A stretch of DNA of 64,000 nucleotides from Flavobacterium chungbukense (GCF_020805785.1 NZ_JAJGZV010000001.1:434001-498000); one strand, 5' to 3'. Shown: positions 26,101-34,693, counted from the stretch's first letter. Notes: generated from the letters alone by a model not told the origin. Translations and numbers: made by a program.

Positions 26101-26516
26101 TTTGTTAAATCTTCAAACCATTCTACATCCCCTTTGTTTAATCGTGTTGCTGAATTGGTTAAATCGTCTGGTGTAACTAAAATAAATTTTTTTAAATCTC
26201 CTTTTTTAAATTTACTATCTGCATTTTTAACACTCGCAATTATACTTTTTCTATGATCATTAGTTAGTGGAGATGAGAAAAATTTATATTGAAAACCAGT
26301 ATATGTTTTTTTTGTTTTTTTTCCACTGCTTTCAAAACTATCTAATGAACGGAAATCACCTGCTGAATCATTGAAAATAGTTATCGTTTTCCCTTTACGC
26401 CTATAGTCTTGAAATAACAGAAGATCTATTATCCTTGCAAATTCTTTTCCTCCTTCACTTCCTGAGGGGATTATTGAGGATAATGTTTTTGAACTTGGTA
26501 TTCTTTTAGGTGCCAT
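23187..26516 (-). CDS. NACHT (NLR-like STAND) NTPase with N-terminal PD-(D/E)xK nuclease-like domain
   Basis: This is an 1109-residue three-part protein. Residues 20-165 fit an Mrr/PD-(D/E)xK nuclease fold: E25, D54 in AGDFRS and Q76-Y-K78. Residues 245-600 form a NACHT NTPase: Walker A GDPGSGKST (256-264), Walker B FLFDGLDE (344-351), sensor arginine in TSRIVGY (about 382), then ENPLLL and the late motif FVHLTFQEYL (586-595). Residues 620-1109 are helical without a recognised repeat, the usual sensor position. Bacterial NACHT proteins protect against phage by activating an effector on infection; this role is inferred here. No partner genes adjoin it, so it would act as a single-gene system. 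It is surrounded by repeat elements. Confidence 0.9.
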   Translation of the reverse strand: MAPKRIPSSKTLSSIIPSGSEGGKEFARIIDLLLFQDYRRKGKTITIFNDSAGDFRSLDSFESSGKKTKKTYTGFQYKFFSSPLTNDHRKSIIASVKNADSKFKKGDLKKFILVTPDDLTNSATRLNKGDVEWFEDLTNSLNLDFELEHWGHKKILALFLETPSIGLFYYPELYPEGKNIRKEIFDIKNRYTQNLIELHNSIEFIGMSMYKPEADKGIPMQDIYIPLNVQPDSADESSPLNPLFSLIEGSKTVILGDPGSGKSTLLKFLTLSGISDKIQNRYKCEGNDRLPIHIILRKYADELKSRINLSMLDYIQEYVQATFNLKSFDFSFLEYYLESGKVIFLFDGLDELPDSDFKTIVRDRVRSLITTYPGNTVILTSRIVGYDNPFRFDSKEFNHFKVAKLSLQQMEQFVTDWYEVRIENKSERNANIGDLINILKDQNLTAIRELAENPLLLTIITLVHRIDAVLPDQRVVLYQKCTETLLNTWQTAKFKTAKNKTSIEIRNKRRLEAIAHWMQEQSIGIGKTQRSVVPYCDLLTFLSTFIRETERGLEDDEEIDLANEYIDFIKNRAGLLVEVGDKSYSFVHLTFQEYLTATYLMARSEKMGIVSLKDDIIKYSIDPRWYEVTRLLIASLKSEDSQEFIINSILDLAPTRKNNTAILLGGILLDGVVAAEIRKDEIIEYVILAALKSKTIEEIRPFTGILKNWVSKDNNNFTDIDLAYDKLCVQFKETAIIDLFLLFEACGIQTNHINNQKNKLQSYNENSFGLFHLFFGTDDNFRPFESSLKKIMENVVKFEQFAVTTSPYLNLCGAIILSIHSKYNEDFGLESVYKVLMTALGTGSNSGPFKEIIMNLLLISGRKDIEEIRGKNSVINRNIKNNILDSTIKKLLIDTNIFKNTKGQDMDSLFEIIRGNISLAAPDSLKKITKKENKSSNMGIPPEYFNQLKNGGDFSQILQDTPRLNSSVVEIFMNVFELKSKPLWNEAIRVGYFSNLSNKSFFSERHMLNLIIALKAPFPTSNTLYLASSILLIDTWAILYIPEENPFKNEVNEIIKLTKNVDFLPLKIATLINKIAGGDLNSKDEFEKLYTSGNEDINNLFQEVYWLKK

Positions 26517-26579
26517 ATATAGAAGGGTATTATTTATTGTTGATTTTAATGTTTACTTAAAAAATAAACTCATTTACTT

Positions 26580-26587
26580 CAAAAATA
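26580..26587 (-). promoter_or_regulatory. -7 promoter element for the NACHT gene
   Basis: TATTTTTG (minus strand) fits TAnnTTTG, with a TTGG 18-20 bases before it. The ATG is 64 bases downstream. Confidence 0.5.
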
Positions 26588-26736
26588 TCAATTTACCAAT
26601 CCAAACAACCAAGTATTTATACCTGTTTATTCTTATAAAAACAGATTTTAGCTATTTTTATGATGTCAAAAGTTTTATACTATAAACCACAATTATATCA
26701 TGTTAGTATTGAGAAATTTATTAAAGGTGATCCATA

Positions 26737-27007
26737 TATAAAATTGTCAATCTTTGTAGAGTTACTTGCCGAGATTTCTCCTACATCGAAATGATAAAAA
26801 GAATGAAAAATTCCTATACTACTGCGAAATCTTTAAACAAAAAAAAGGACAGCTCTTCAAAAAGAAGAACTGCCCTTTTAGGCAAATTTTTAAATTTGCA
26901 TTCCTAAGAATGCGTACAGTTTTTGGTAATCACTAAAATGAAGACTAAACGCAGGTTATTAATGCCGATATAGTATGAAAACAGTCTAATTTTATTAGAC
27001 TGTATTG
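26737..27007. repeat. Half repeat and hairpin cluster between NACHT and the second efflux operon
   Basis: 26737-26797 is a right half of family D (TTGTCAATCTTTG ... CATCGAAATGA). It is followed by stems at 26843-26879 (AAAAGGACAG/CTGCCCTTTT), 26882-26899 (GCAAATTT/AAATTTGC), 26898-26913 (GCATTC/GAATGC) and 26983-27003 (CAGTCTAA/TTAGACTG). The last is a probable terminator for the minus-strand adaptor gene and is itself enclosed by an outer stem. The gap of about 500 bases holds no ORF. Confidence 0.6.
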
Positions 27008-27022
27008 AATACATAATCGGTA

Positions 27023-28111
27023 TTATTCGTTTATGACATCGCCTTCCTTAGTTTCTTCGCTGGCAATTTTTACCAGTTTATCGTTTGGAGTCAAATCGCC
27101 GAAAATTTCAATTTTATCTTCAATTTCTCTTCCTTTTTTAATGTCAACTCTTGTCGCTTTGTAGTTTACTACTTTCACCACATATAAACCTTCCGCAGAA
27201 TTCACCACTGCCGATTTTGGTACTACAAATGTGCTGTCTTTTGCGTTAAGCGGTAAAAGAACTTCGGCAACCATTCCAGGTAATAAATTTCCTTTTGTGT
27301 TGTGAACGTCCATTTCAACTCTTTCAGAACGCAGTTTTAAATCTAAAGCACCAGACATTCTGGTAATTTTAGCTGTAAAAGTTTCTGGCAATGATTTTAC
27401 ATTAAAACTCATTTCGTCGCCTGGGTGTAAATATCCTGTGTACAATTCTGGTACAGAAACCGCCAAACGTAATTTACTTTGCTCCTGAATCGTCAATAAA
27501 GGCAAATCTGAACCTTTTCCTGCTGGACCAACAAATGTTCCTAAATTGACATTTCTAGCCGCTACAACGCCGTCAAAAGGAGCACGAATTTCAAGATAAC
27601 CTCTCATAATCGAGATTTCTTTGTGCGCTGCAATTGCTGCCTGATATTGTGCGTAATCAGAATTCTTTTTACCGCTTGCCATTTCTAAATCATTTTTAGA
27701 AATCGTTCCTTCAACCTTGCTTGTTTCATACAAACGGTTGTAAGTGCTTTTGCTGGTTGCGTAAATCGCTTCCATAGATTTCAATCTCGATTCGGCTGCA
27801 GCCAATTGCGAACTGATTTCTGGTGCTTCTAAAACAATCAAAAGCTGTCCTTTTTTTACTTTCGTACCAATATCAACTTTCAATAATTTTACGAAACTGC
27901 TCACTTTTGCATACAAATCAACTTGTTGGAAACCCGTTAATTCAGCTGGTAAACGCAATTCTGTTGTTAGTTTTTCTTTCGCTAAAGCGAAAGTTTCTAC
28001 TTTAGGTTCAATTTCCGCTTTAACCGTTTCTTCTTTTTTAGAATTACAGCTGTTTAGGAAAAATACTGTTGCTAGAAACAGCGGACTATATTTTATAATT
28101 TTAGTGTTCAT
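27023..28111 (-). CDS. RND efflux periplasmic adaptor lipoprotein (second system)
   Basis: This 362-residue membrane fusion protein has a lipoprotein signal (FFLNSC, Cys 22) and split lipoyl halves: VSSFVKLLKVDIGTKVKKGQLLIVLEAPE and IRAPFDGVVAARNVNLGTFV. A helical hairpin lies between them and a beta-barrel after them. It couples the pump to the outer-membrane factor. Its start overlaps the stop of the pump gene by 11 bases, so translation is probably coupled. It is the last gene of the outer-membrane factor, pump, adaptor operon, the reverse of the gene order in the first system. Confidence 0.93.
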   Translation of the reverse strand: MNTKIIKYSPLFLATVFFLNSCNSKKEETVKAEIEPKVETFALAKEKLTTELRLPAELTGFQQVDLYAKVSSFVKLLKVDIGTKVKKGQLLIVLEAPEISSQLAAAESRLKSMEAIYATSKSTYNRLYETSKVEGTISKNDLEMASGKKNSDYAQYQAAIAAHKEISIMRGYLEIRAPFDGVVAARNVNLGTFVGPAGKGSDLPLLTIQEQSKLRLAVSVPELYTGYLHPGDEMSFNVKSLPETFTAKITRMSGALDLKLRSERVEMDVHNTKGNLLPGMVAEVLLPLNAKDSTFVVPKSAVVNSAEGLYVVKVVNYKATRVDIKKGREIEDKIEIFGDLTPNDKLVKIASEETKEGDVINE

Positions 28112-31100
28112 TTTTTGGTTTTAATGATGAGATATAATGTATACTTTCTTCGTCTTCAGGATCTAAAGAAACAGATTGTGTCGATGTTTTTTCTTGTGCC
28201 CACGCAAAGATCTGCGGAAGGATTAATAATACGGCAAAAGTAGAAAATAATAATCCGCCGATAACCGCTCTTCCTAACGGAGAAACCTGATCGCCTCCTT
28301 CGCCGTGTCCAATTGCCATTGGCAACATTCCCGCAATCATCGCAACCGAAGTCATGATAATCGGACGAAGACGTAACGCAGCGGCTTCACGCGCAGATTC
28401 TAAGGCATTTCCGTTTATTTTTCGAAGCTGTTCGGCATTCGTAACCAATAAAACGGCGTTGGCAATAGAAACTCCGACGGACATAATGATTCCCATGTAC
28501 GACTGTAAATTCAACGTTGAACCTGTAAGCGTAAGCATTAATAAAGATCCTAAAACTACGGCAGGAACTGTTGTTAAAATAACCAACGAAACTTTAAACG
28601 ATTGGAAATTAGCGGCCAACATTAAGAAGATTACGAAAACGGCAACCAATAACCCCGTTTGCAAACTGCTTAATGTTTCAGTCAATACAGTACTTAGTCC
28701 AATTGGCGTGATAAACAAACCACGAGGTAATTCGCCCAAGGCACTAATTGTTTTGCTTACATCTTTTGATGCCGTACCTAAATCGGTTTGGTAGATGTTT
28801 GCTGTAACGGTAATGTATGGCATGGCTCCTAAATTGTCGTTTTCACCGCTTACAAAGCCCGGTGTAATTTTGGCAACATCACTTAAAACAGGACGAAGCG
28901 AATTTTTTAATACTGGAATTTCTCCAATATCGGTTTTGCTTTTCATTTTGTTTAAAGGCACTTGAACCTGAACAGAATACGATAATCCTGCTTTTTCATC
29001 GACCCAGTTATTTTTTTCGGTATAACGAGAAGATGAGGTCGAAGCCACAAGCGAACGTGAAATATCATTCATATCGACTCCTAATTCGGCCGCACGGGTT
29101 CTGTCAATATCAATATTCATTGCTGGATAATGAATGGGCTGACCAATCTGCACGTCTCTGAAATACGAAATCGCTTTTAGTTTGTCTACTATTTGAGTAG
29201 CGTATAATTCGTTTCGTTTTTTGTCTTTTCCAGCCACTCGAATCTCAATTGGAGTAGGAGAACCTTGACTTAAAACTTTGTCCGTCAATTCAATTGGTTC
29301 AAAAGAAAGTTTAGTATCTGGAAGCACTTTTTTAAGTCTTGCTCTAAACTCATCTTTAAAATCGTCCATATCTTCATGATAGTCTTTTAAACTCACTTGG
29401 AAAACCGCTTCGTGAGAACCTGCCATGAACAAATAAATCGGGTTGATCGAGAATAGAGAAGGGTGCTGACCCACATAAACAGATGTGATTCCGATATGAT
29501 CTTTACCCACCATTTTCTCCAATTCTTTTAAAACAACTCTGGCTTGTTCTTCTGTTCTTTCTAAACGCGTTCCGTCAACAGCGCGCATTCTCAATTGAAA
29601 CTGACTTGAATTGGTTCTCGGGAAAACATCTTTTCCGATAAAACCAATAAACAGAACAGCCAAAAGAATCGAACCACTTAAATAAATAATAGTCGTTGCT
29701 TTTTTATGAACAAACAAACGATCTAAAGTTCGCATGAAACGAATCTTGAAACGTTCGAATCCACTAATTTTTCCGTTGTTGTTGGTATCGTCTTTTTCTA
29801 CATAACCTTTTTTCTGAGTAATCAGATTTTGTTCCGATTCAGGCGTTAATCCGCTGTCATTAAATTCAGCTTCATCATCTGTAATATTCGGTTCGTGTTC
29901 GTGTTTTGCATGGGCTTTCATCATCCAGTTGGCCATTACAGGAACAAAAGTCTGTGAAAGCAAGAATGAAATTACCATTGAGAATCCAATCGCTAAAGCC
30001 AAAGGAAGAAATAACGCTCCCGGAATTCCGACCATGGTAAATGCTGGCGCAAATACGGCTAGAATACAAAGAAGGATCAATAATTTAGGTAAAGCAATTT
30101 CTTGACAGGCATCCCAAATGGCGAGTGCCTTGGGTTTTCCCATGTCGAGATGCTGGTGAATATTTTCGATGGTTACCGTACTTTCATCCACCAAAATACC
30201 AATTGCCAAAGCCAATCCTGATAATGACATTAAGTTGATCGTCTGTCCGAATAATTTCAGGAATAAAACCCCAGAAATAATCGAAATCGGAATCGTCATA
30301 ATTACGATTAACGCTGCACGACGGTCACCCAAGAATAATAAAACCATTAATCCTGTTAGAACCGCACCAATAATTCCCTCCGTAATCAAACTTTTAACCG
30401 AGTTGATTACATAAACCGACTGGTCAAATTCGTACGTAATGTTTACATCTTCAGGAAGTGTACTCTGAATTTTAGGAAGCTCTTTTTTCAATTTCTGAAC
30501 CACATCCCAAGTCGAAGCGTCGCCCGCTTTTGCAATACTGATATAAACCGAACGTTTTCCGTTTACCAAAGCATAACCTGCCGTAATATCGGCACCGTCT
30601 TTTACATTGGCAACATCGCCTAATTTTAAGTTCTGAACTCCGCCTTTGAATAACGGAATCTGTTCAAAATCTTTAATTTCTTTAATCGTATTATTGGTTG
30701 GCGTAATATAGTTTTTGTCGCCCATACGTACGTTACCAGATGGAGCCGTTTGGTTGTTTAAACGAATCGCTTCCACGATTTGATCTGGCGTCATATTATG
30801 AGAACGCAATAAATCTGGATCTACGTTTACCTCAATAGTTCTTGGACTTCCTCCAAATGGAGCTGGAGATAATAAACCAGGAATCGAAGTAAAAGAAGCA
30901 CGAACATAAACGTTGGCCAAATCCTGTAATTCGTTGTTTGAACGTATTTTACTGCTCAAAACCAATTGTCCGATTGGCAGTGAAGAAGCATCAAAACGAA
31001 TGATAAACGGAGGCTGTGTTCCCGGAGGGAAAACCGCTTGGATTCTGTTGGAAAGCGCACTTAACTCGGCAGCCGCCTGAGCCATGTTGGTTCCTTCATA

Positions 31101-31385
31101 ATAGGTTAATTTCATAATCATTAACCCTTGAATATTTTTAGTTTCTACCGATTTGATACCATTCGAAAAAGGTAAAACGTTTACGTAGTTTTTGGCAAAA
31201 TAAGCCTCCATCTGATCTGGCGTGTAACCTCCAAATGGGTGCGCGATATAGATAACCGGCAAATTCATTTTGGGCAGAATATCTACCTTAATGTCTTTGA
31301 TGGCACCAATTCCGAAGAAAAATAGACCCGCAACCAATACTAAAATGGAAATGGGTTTGCGGAGTGCAAAACGTATTAAATTCAT
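28101..31385 (-). CDS. RND transporter with atypical relay residues and an EF-hand-like loop
   Basis: This 1094-residue pump of the AcrB/MMPL superfamily has the usual twelve-helix, two-loop layout. The TM4 motif reads GILVDESTVTIENI, so AcrB D407-D408 correspond to D400-E401. The TM10 motif reads GVSIANAVLLV (971-981) where AcrB has GLSAKNAILIV, so the conserved lysine is absent. The cytoplasmic segment between the two halves (490-560) is longer than in the first pump and contains DTNNNGKISGFE (533-544), which fits the EF-hand calcium loop. Substrate unknown. It lies 12 bases after the outer-membrane factor gene and overlaps the adaptor gene. Confidence 0.93.
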   Translation of the reverse strand: MNLIRFALRKPISILVLVAGLFFFGIGAIKDIKVDILPKMNLPVIYIAHPFGGYTPDQMEAYFAKNYVNVLPFSNGIKSVETKNIQGLMIMKLTYYEGTNMAQAAAELSALSNRIQAVFPPGTQPPFIIRFDASSLPIGQLVLSSKIRSNNELQDLANVYVRASFTSIPGLLSPAPFGGSPRTIEVNVDPDLLRSHNMTPDQIVEAIRLNNQTAPSGNVRMGDKNYITPTNNTIKEIKDFEQIPLFKGGVQNLKLGDVANVKDGADITAGYALVNGKRSVYISIAKAGDASTWDVVQKLKKELPKIQSTLPEDVNITYEFDQSVYVINSVKSLITEGIIGAVLTGLMVLLFLGDRRAALIVIMTIPISIISGVLFLKLFGQTINLMSLSGLALAIGILVDESTVTIENIHQHLDMGKPKALAIWDACQEIALPKLLILLCILAVFAPAFTMVGIPGALFLPLALAIGFSMVISFLLSQTFVPVMANWMMKAHAKHEHEPNITDDEAEFNDSGLTPESEQNLITQKKGYVEKDDTNNNGKISGFERFKIRFMRTLDRLFVHKKATTIIYLSGSILLAVLFIGFIGKDVFPRTNSSQFQLRMRAVDGTRLERTEEQARVVLKELEKMVGKDHIGITSVYVGQHPSLFSINPIYLFMAGSHEAVFQVSLKDYHEDMDDFKDEFRARLKKVLPDTKLSFEPIELTDKVLSQGSPTPIEIRVAGKDKKRNELYATQIVDKLKAISYFRDVQIGQPIHYPAMNIDIDRTRAAELGVDMNDISRSLVASTSSSRYTEKNNWVDEKAGLSYSVQVQVPLNKMKSKTDIGEIPVLKNSLRPVLSDVAKITPGFVSGENDNLGAMPYITVTANIYQTDLGTASKDVSKTISALGELPRGLFITPIGLSTVLTETLSSLQTGLLVAVFVIFLMLAANFQSFKVSLVILTTVPAVVLGSLLMLTLTGSTLNLQSYMGIIMSVGVSIANAVLLVTNAEQLRKINGNALESAREAAALRLRPIIMTSVAMIAGMLPMAIGHGEGGDQVSPLGRAVIGGLLFSTFAVLLILPQIFAWAQEKTSTQSVSLDPEDEESIHYISSLKPKNEH

Positions 31386-31397
31386 TAGGATTTATAA

Positions 31398-32783
31398 TTA
31401 AAATTCATTTATAAATAAGTCAAAATTTCCTGTTGCAGCGACTTTCAATAAGTACGATTGCCACACATTATTATTGACAATATCTCGATCGATTTCAGCA
31501 CGGTTTAAAACATACATCGTTTGTGTTAAATCGGTCAGATCGGTTAAACCGTTTTTGTATAAAGTCGATTTCTGTACGTAAGCTCTTTTTGCAGCATCAA
31601 CTTGAATAGGCGCTTCAGCATAATTTTCTAAAGTAATTTTGATCTTATCTTCGGCAAAATTCAATTGCGATTTCAATTCTCTATCGGCCTGATTGTATTC
31701 TTCCTGCAATGCCTGAGAAACAAATTTCTGAGCGCTAACTTGTTTGCTTGATCTAAAAGGAGTGGTTAAATTCCATGTAATTCCAACACCAACCAAATAA
31801 TTGGTACGATCCGGATTTACGCCATCCCAATAGTTTCTGCTAAAGGCATTTTGGTCTGTAGCATAAGAATTTTCAAATCCTGAAGCTCTGGTTTGTAAAA
31901 CTCCAAAAGCACTCATCGTTGGATAGTAAAAACGTTTGAATAATTTAACCTGCTGATTGCTGTAATCGATTTTCGTTTTATACAATTGTAATAACGGATG
32001 AAGGCTATCGTTTGCAGCATTTCCTTGAATTAGCTCTTTCGGAATCTGCGTTACAAAAAGCGTATCGGCAACAAAATCCTGCGGAGTAACGCCCATTAAA
32101 TCGACTAATTTGTTGTTTTGTTCTTTAACGAAATTCTTTGCCAAGTTTAGAGCAATTTTAGCTTTTGACACTTCAGCAGTTGCCAATGTAGAATCGACTC
32201 CGGCTAATAATCCGTTTTTAACTCTTGCAGCGGCTGTCTTTTTGAAAACTTCTGCACGACTTAGATTTTTCTGTTGAGAAATCAATAATCTCTGACTCGC
32301 TAAAAGATTTAAATAAGCAGCCGAAATTTTGATTTCCTGTTGAAATTTTTCCTGCTGTAAATCTTTTTCTTTAGCCTGAACATCAATTTTAGATAAATTG
32401 ATTTTTTCCTGTGTTTTTCCGAAGGTGAAAAAATCCCAGTTCATGTTGACTAGATAAAGCGCACCAAATGCCGAATTCCAGTTTTGTTCAGGTAACGGAA
32501 GTCCTGACGAAGCAACTCCTAAACCTCCAAAACCATAAAGCGGTCCGTTTTGTCCGTTTACGGTCCCGTAATCCTGCTGTGCCGATAAATTTAAGTTTGG
32601 CAGATAATCACGGCGAGATTGTTTTAGAGTCTCTTTTGATGCATTGGTGTAATTGTTTTTTGCCCGGATAGAACCGTAGTTTTCAAGACCTGTTTTTATT
32701 GCTTCTTTTAAAGACAGGGTTTGAGCGTAACCGATTGAGGCAAAAATCAAGAAAAATAATAAGGTAATTTTTTTGAAATACAT
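31398..32783 (-). CDS. TolC-family outer-membrane factor (second efflux system)
   Basis: This 461-residue protein has a signal peptide (FASIGYAQ, cleavage after about residue 20) and the two-repeat TolC fold (SLKEAIKTGLENYGSIRAKNN and LLASQRLLISQQKNL). It forms the exit duct for the pump and adaptor encoded downstream. The ATG at 32783 is chosen because it begins the signal peptide. The upstream start at 32819 would overlap the TAAATTTG promoter element. It is the first gene of its operon and is divergent from a LytS-type kinase. Confidence 0.92.
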   Translation of the reverse strand: MYFKKITLLFFLIFASIGYAQTLSLKEAIKTGLENYGSIRAKNNYTNASKETLKQSRRDYLPNLNLSAQQDYGTVNGQNGPLYGFGGLGVASSGLPLPEQNWNSAFGALYLVNMNWDFFTFGKTQEKINLSKIDVQAKEKDLQQEKFQQEIKISAAYLNLLASQRLLISQQKNLSRAEVFKKTAAARVKNGLLAGVDSTLATAEVSKAKIALNLAKNFVKEQNNKLVDLMGVTPQDFVADTLFVTQIPKELIQGNAANDSLHPLLQLYKTKIDYSNQQVKLFKRFYYPTMSAFGVLQTRASGFENSYATDQNAFSRNYWDGVNPDRTNYLVGVGITWNLTTPFRSSKQVSAQKFVSQALQEEYNQADRELKSQLNFAEDKIKITLENYAEAPIQVDAAKRAYVQKSTLYKNGLTDLTDLTQTMYVLNRAEIDRDIVNNNVWQSYLLKVAATGNFDLFINEF

Positions 32784-32816
32784 AAACTCAAGTTGTGAAA
32801 TAATGTTTTGATGAAA

Positions 32817-32824
32817 CAAATTTA
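32817..32824 (-). promoter_or_regulatory. -7 promoter element for the second efflux operon
   Basis: TAAATTTG (minus strand) is an exact TAnnTTTG match, 34 bases before the ATG at 32783. A dyad AAATGAC (32873-32879) / GTCATTT (32891-32897) lies upstream and could be an operator shared with the divergent kinase gene. Confidence 0.55.
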
Positions 32825-32954
32825 TTTCTCTTACGCTGATAAAAGTCAGGTTAAGTGATGTACTGCACTAGTAAATGACGAATTGAATTGGTCATTTTTT
32901 GAAAAAAATAATTAAATATTTGTTCGTACTTTGTAACCTATTTCAAAATTAAGA

Positions 32955-33992
32955 ATGAACAAAAAGATTGATAACATATTGGATAACAAATGGTGGCAAG
33001 AAGTTGCCGTTGTCCTTTTTTCCTTTACGATTTATACCTTAAAAAATGATTGGATGTTATTTAGTTCATTCATTTCGATTTTAATGGGGGTATTTTTCTA
33101 TTGTATTTTATACATGCATGCGCAGTTTAACCGCTTTTTTCTGCTTCCGATATTATTCAAAGCCAATAAACCTTTTACTTATATAATTCTAACGCTCTTT
33201 GGTGTTTTTGTATTTTCTGTTGTTTTATATGAAATTACAATGCTGGATATGTTTGCTAAATGTCATTTGTATCAAAACTCACATCAAAGAAGTTACGCCT
33301 ATCAATTGGCAAGTGTTTTAGGAACTTTGGTCTGCATTCTGAGTCCGATTATTGTATTTAAGTTTTATCGTATTCACAGAAAACAAACCGATGCGGCTTT
33401 ATTGTTCAATCAAATGCAATTAAATTCATTGAAAGGACAATTAAATCCGCATTTTTTGTTCAATACTTTTAATACACTGTACGGAATCAGTCTTGAATTT
33501 CCAGACAGAACGCCAGATTTAATTATGAAAGTCTCGCAGTTAATGCGTTATCAATTAGAAAGCAACAGCAAACAGTGTGTTTCTTTAGAAGATGAACTAG
33601 AGTTTATAAACAGTTATGTGCAGCTCGAAAAAGAGCGTGTTGGTTATCGTTGCGATATTACAATTGATCATAAAGTCGACAAAGAATACACCTATAAAAT
33701 TTCTCCAATGTTATTAATCGCATTTATTGAAAATGCTTTTAAACACGGAACTTGCGCGATCGAAAAGTGTTTTGTGAAAATTAATATTACGGTAGAAAAT
33801 GGATTATTGCATCTTCATGTAACCAATTCAATTCCAAAGAAAACGGATGTTGTTTCTACTAAAATCGGTTTAAAAAATACGATTGAGCGTTTGAATTTAA
33901 TTTATGGAAAAGACTATAAATTAGACATTCAAGACGATAAACAGACTTATATTGTTGATTTAGAAATACAACTTAAAAAGTTTGTAGGATGA
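32955..33992 (+). CDS. LytS/YehU-type sensor histidine kinase
   Basis: This 345-residue membrane kinase has four N-terminal membrane segments (about 15-30, 36-56, 73-95 and 118-138). A His_kinase domain follows with the phosphoacceptor in LNPHFLFNTFN (H166) and a degenerate ATPase domain (FIENAFKHG, then IGLKNTIERL). It lacks a recognisable periplasmic sensor, as usual for this group. Its last four bases overlap the start of the response-regulator gene. The divergent efflux operon and the downstream PepSY-like gene are candidate targets. Confidence 0.93.
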   Translation: MNKKIDNILDNKWWQEVAVVLFSFTIYTLKNDWMLFSSFISILMGVFFYCILYMHAQFNRFFLLPILFKANKPFTYIILTLFGVFVFSVVLYEITMLDMFAKCHLYQNSHQRSYAYQLASVLGTLVCILSPIIVFKFYRIHRKQTDAALLFNQMQLNSLKGQLNPHFLFNTFNTLYGISLEFPDRTPDLIMKVSQLMRYQLESNSKQCVSLEDELEFINSYVQLEKERVGYRCDITIDHKVDKEYTYKISPMLLIAFIENAFKHGTCAIEKCFVKINITVENGLLHLHVTNSIPKKTDVVSTKIGLKNTIERLNLIYGKDYKLDIQDDKQTYIVDLEIQLKKFVG

Positions 33993-34693
33993 AAGAAACA
34001 AAAAAATGTATAATTGTAGATGATGAACCCGCGGCGCATTATGTTTTGGCTAATTACATCAAACAAAATCCGCAATTGGAACTGGTTTTTCAAGGTTATA
34101 ATGGCATTGAAGCGATGAATTATCTCCGAGAAAACACTGTCGATTTGATGTTTCTCGATATTAATATGCCCGAAATTTCGGGAATGGAATTATTAAAGAT
34201 TCTTCCAACTCATCCAAAAACAATTCTGACAACGGCTTATTCTGAATTTGCTTTGGAAAGTTACGATTATGGAGTAATTGATTATCTCTTAAAGCCTATT
34301 TATTTTCCTAGATTTTTAAAAGCAATTGATCGTTTTTTTGCAACAGAAAACGTAAAAAAAGCAGAAGAAGCGGTCATCAATTCCGTTAGTGTAAAAGTCG
34401 ATGGTTATTTTATTGAAATAGAACTGGATCAGCTTTTATTTGCGCAGAGTTTTGGCAATTACGTTAAGCTGCATACGATAAAACGAACTTATTTAGCATC
34501 TATTACAACAACTGAATTTGAGAAATGCCTGCCAGAGAAAAGTTTTATGAGAATTCATAAATCTTATATCGTAGCATTGGACAAAATTGATTCAACAGAG
34601 AAGGATTTTGTGGTTATTAAAAATGAAAGAATTCCAATCGGAATTACTTATAAAAGAGAATTGACAGATCGCTTAAAAAAACTCGAACAATAA
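33989..34693 (+). CDS. LytTR-type response regulator
   Basis: This 234-residue protein has an N-terminal receiver domain (acidic pair D11-D12, phosphoacceptor D57 in MFLDINMP, lysine in LLKP) and a C-terminal LytTR DNA-binding domain (about 130-232, with FAQSFGNYVKLHT and FMRIHKSYIVALDKI). It is the partner of the overlapping kinase gene. LytTR regulators bind direct repeats near promoters and often control transporters or envelope genes; the targets here are not shown. Confidence 0.94.
   Translation: MKETKKCIIVDDEPAAHYVLANYIKQNPQLELVFQGYNGIEAMNYLRENTVDLMFLDINMPEISGMELLKILPTHPKTILTTAYSEFALESYDYGVIDYLLKPIYFPRFLKAIDRFFATENVKKAEEAVINSVSVKVDGYFIEIELDQLLFAQSFGNYVKLHTIKRTYLASITTTEFEKCLPEKSFMRIHKSYIVALDKIDSTEKDFVVIKNERIPIGITYKRELTDRLKKLEQ

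Noticed and set aside
23187..26516. Multi-gene defence island around the NACHT gene
   Set aside because: Neighbours are a truncated ORF, repeats and an efflux operon; no restriction, toxin-antitoxin or CBASS genes were seen.
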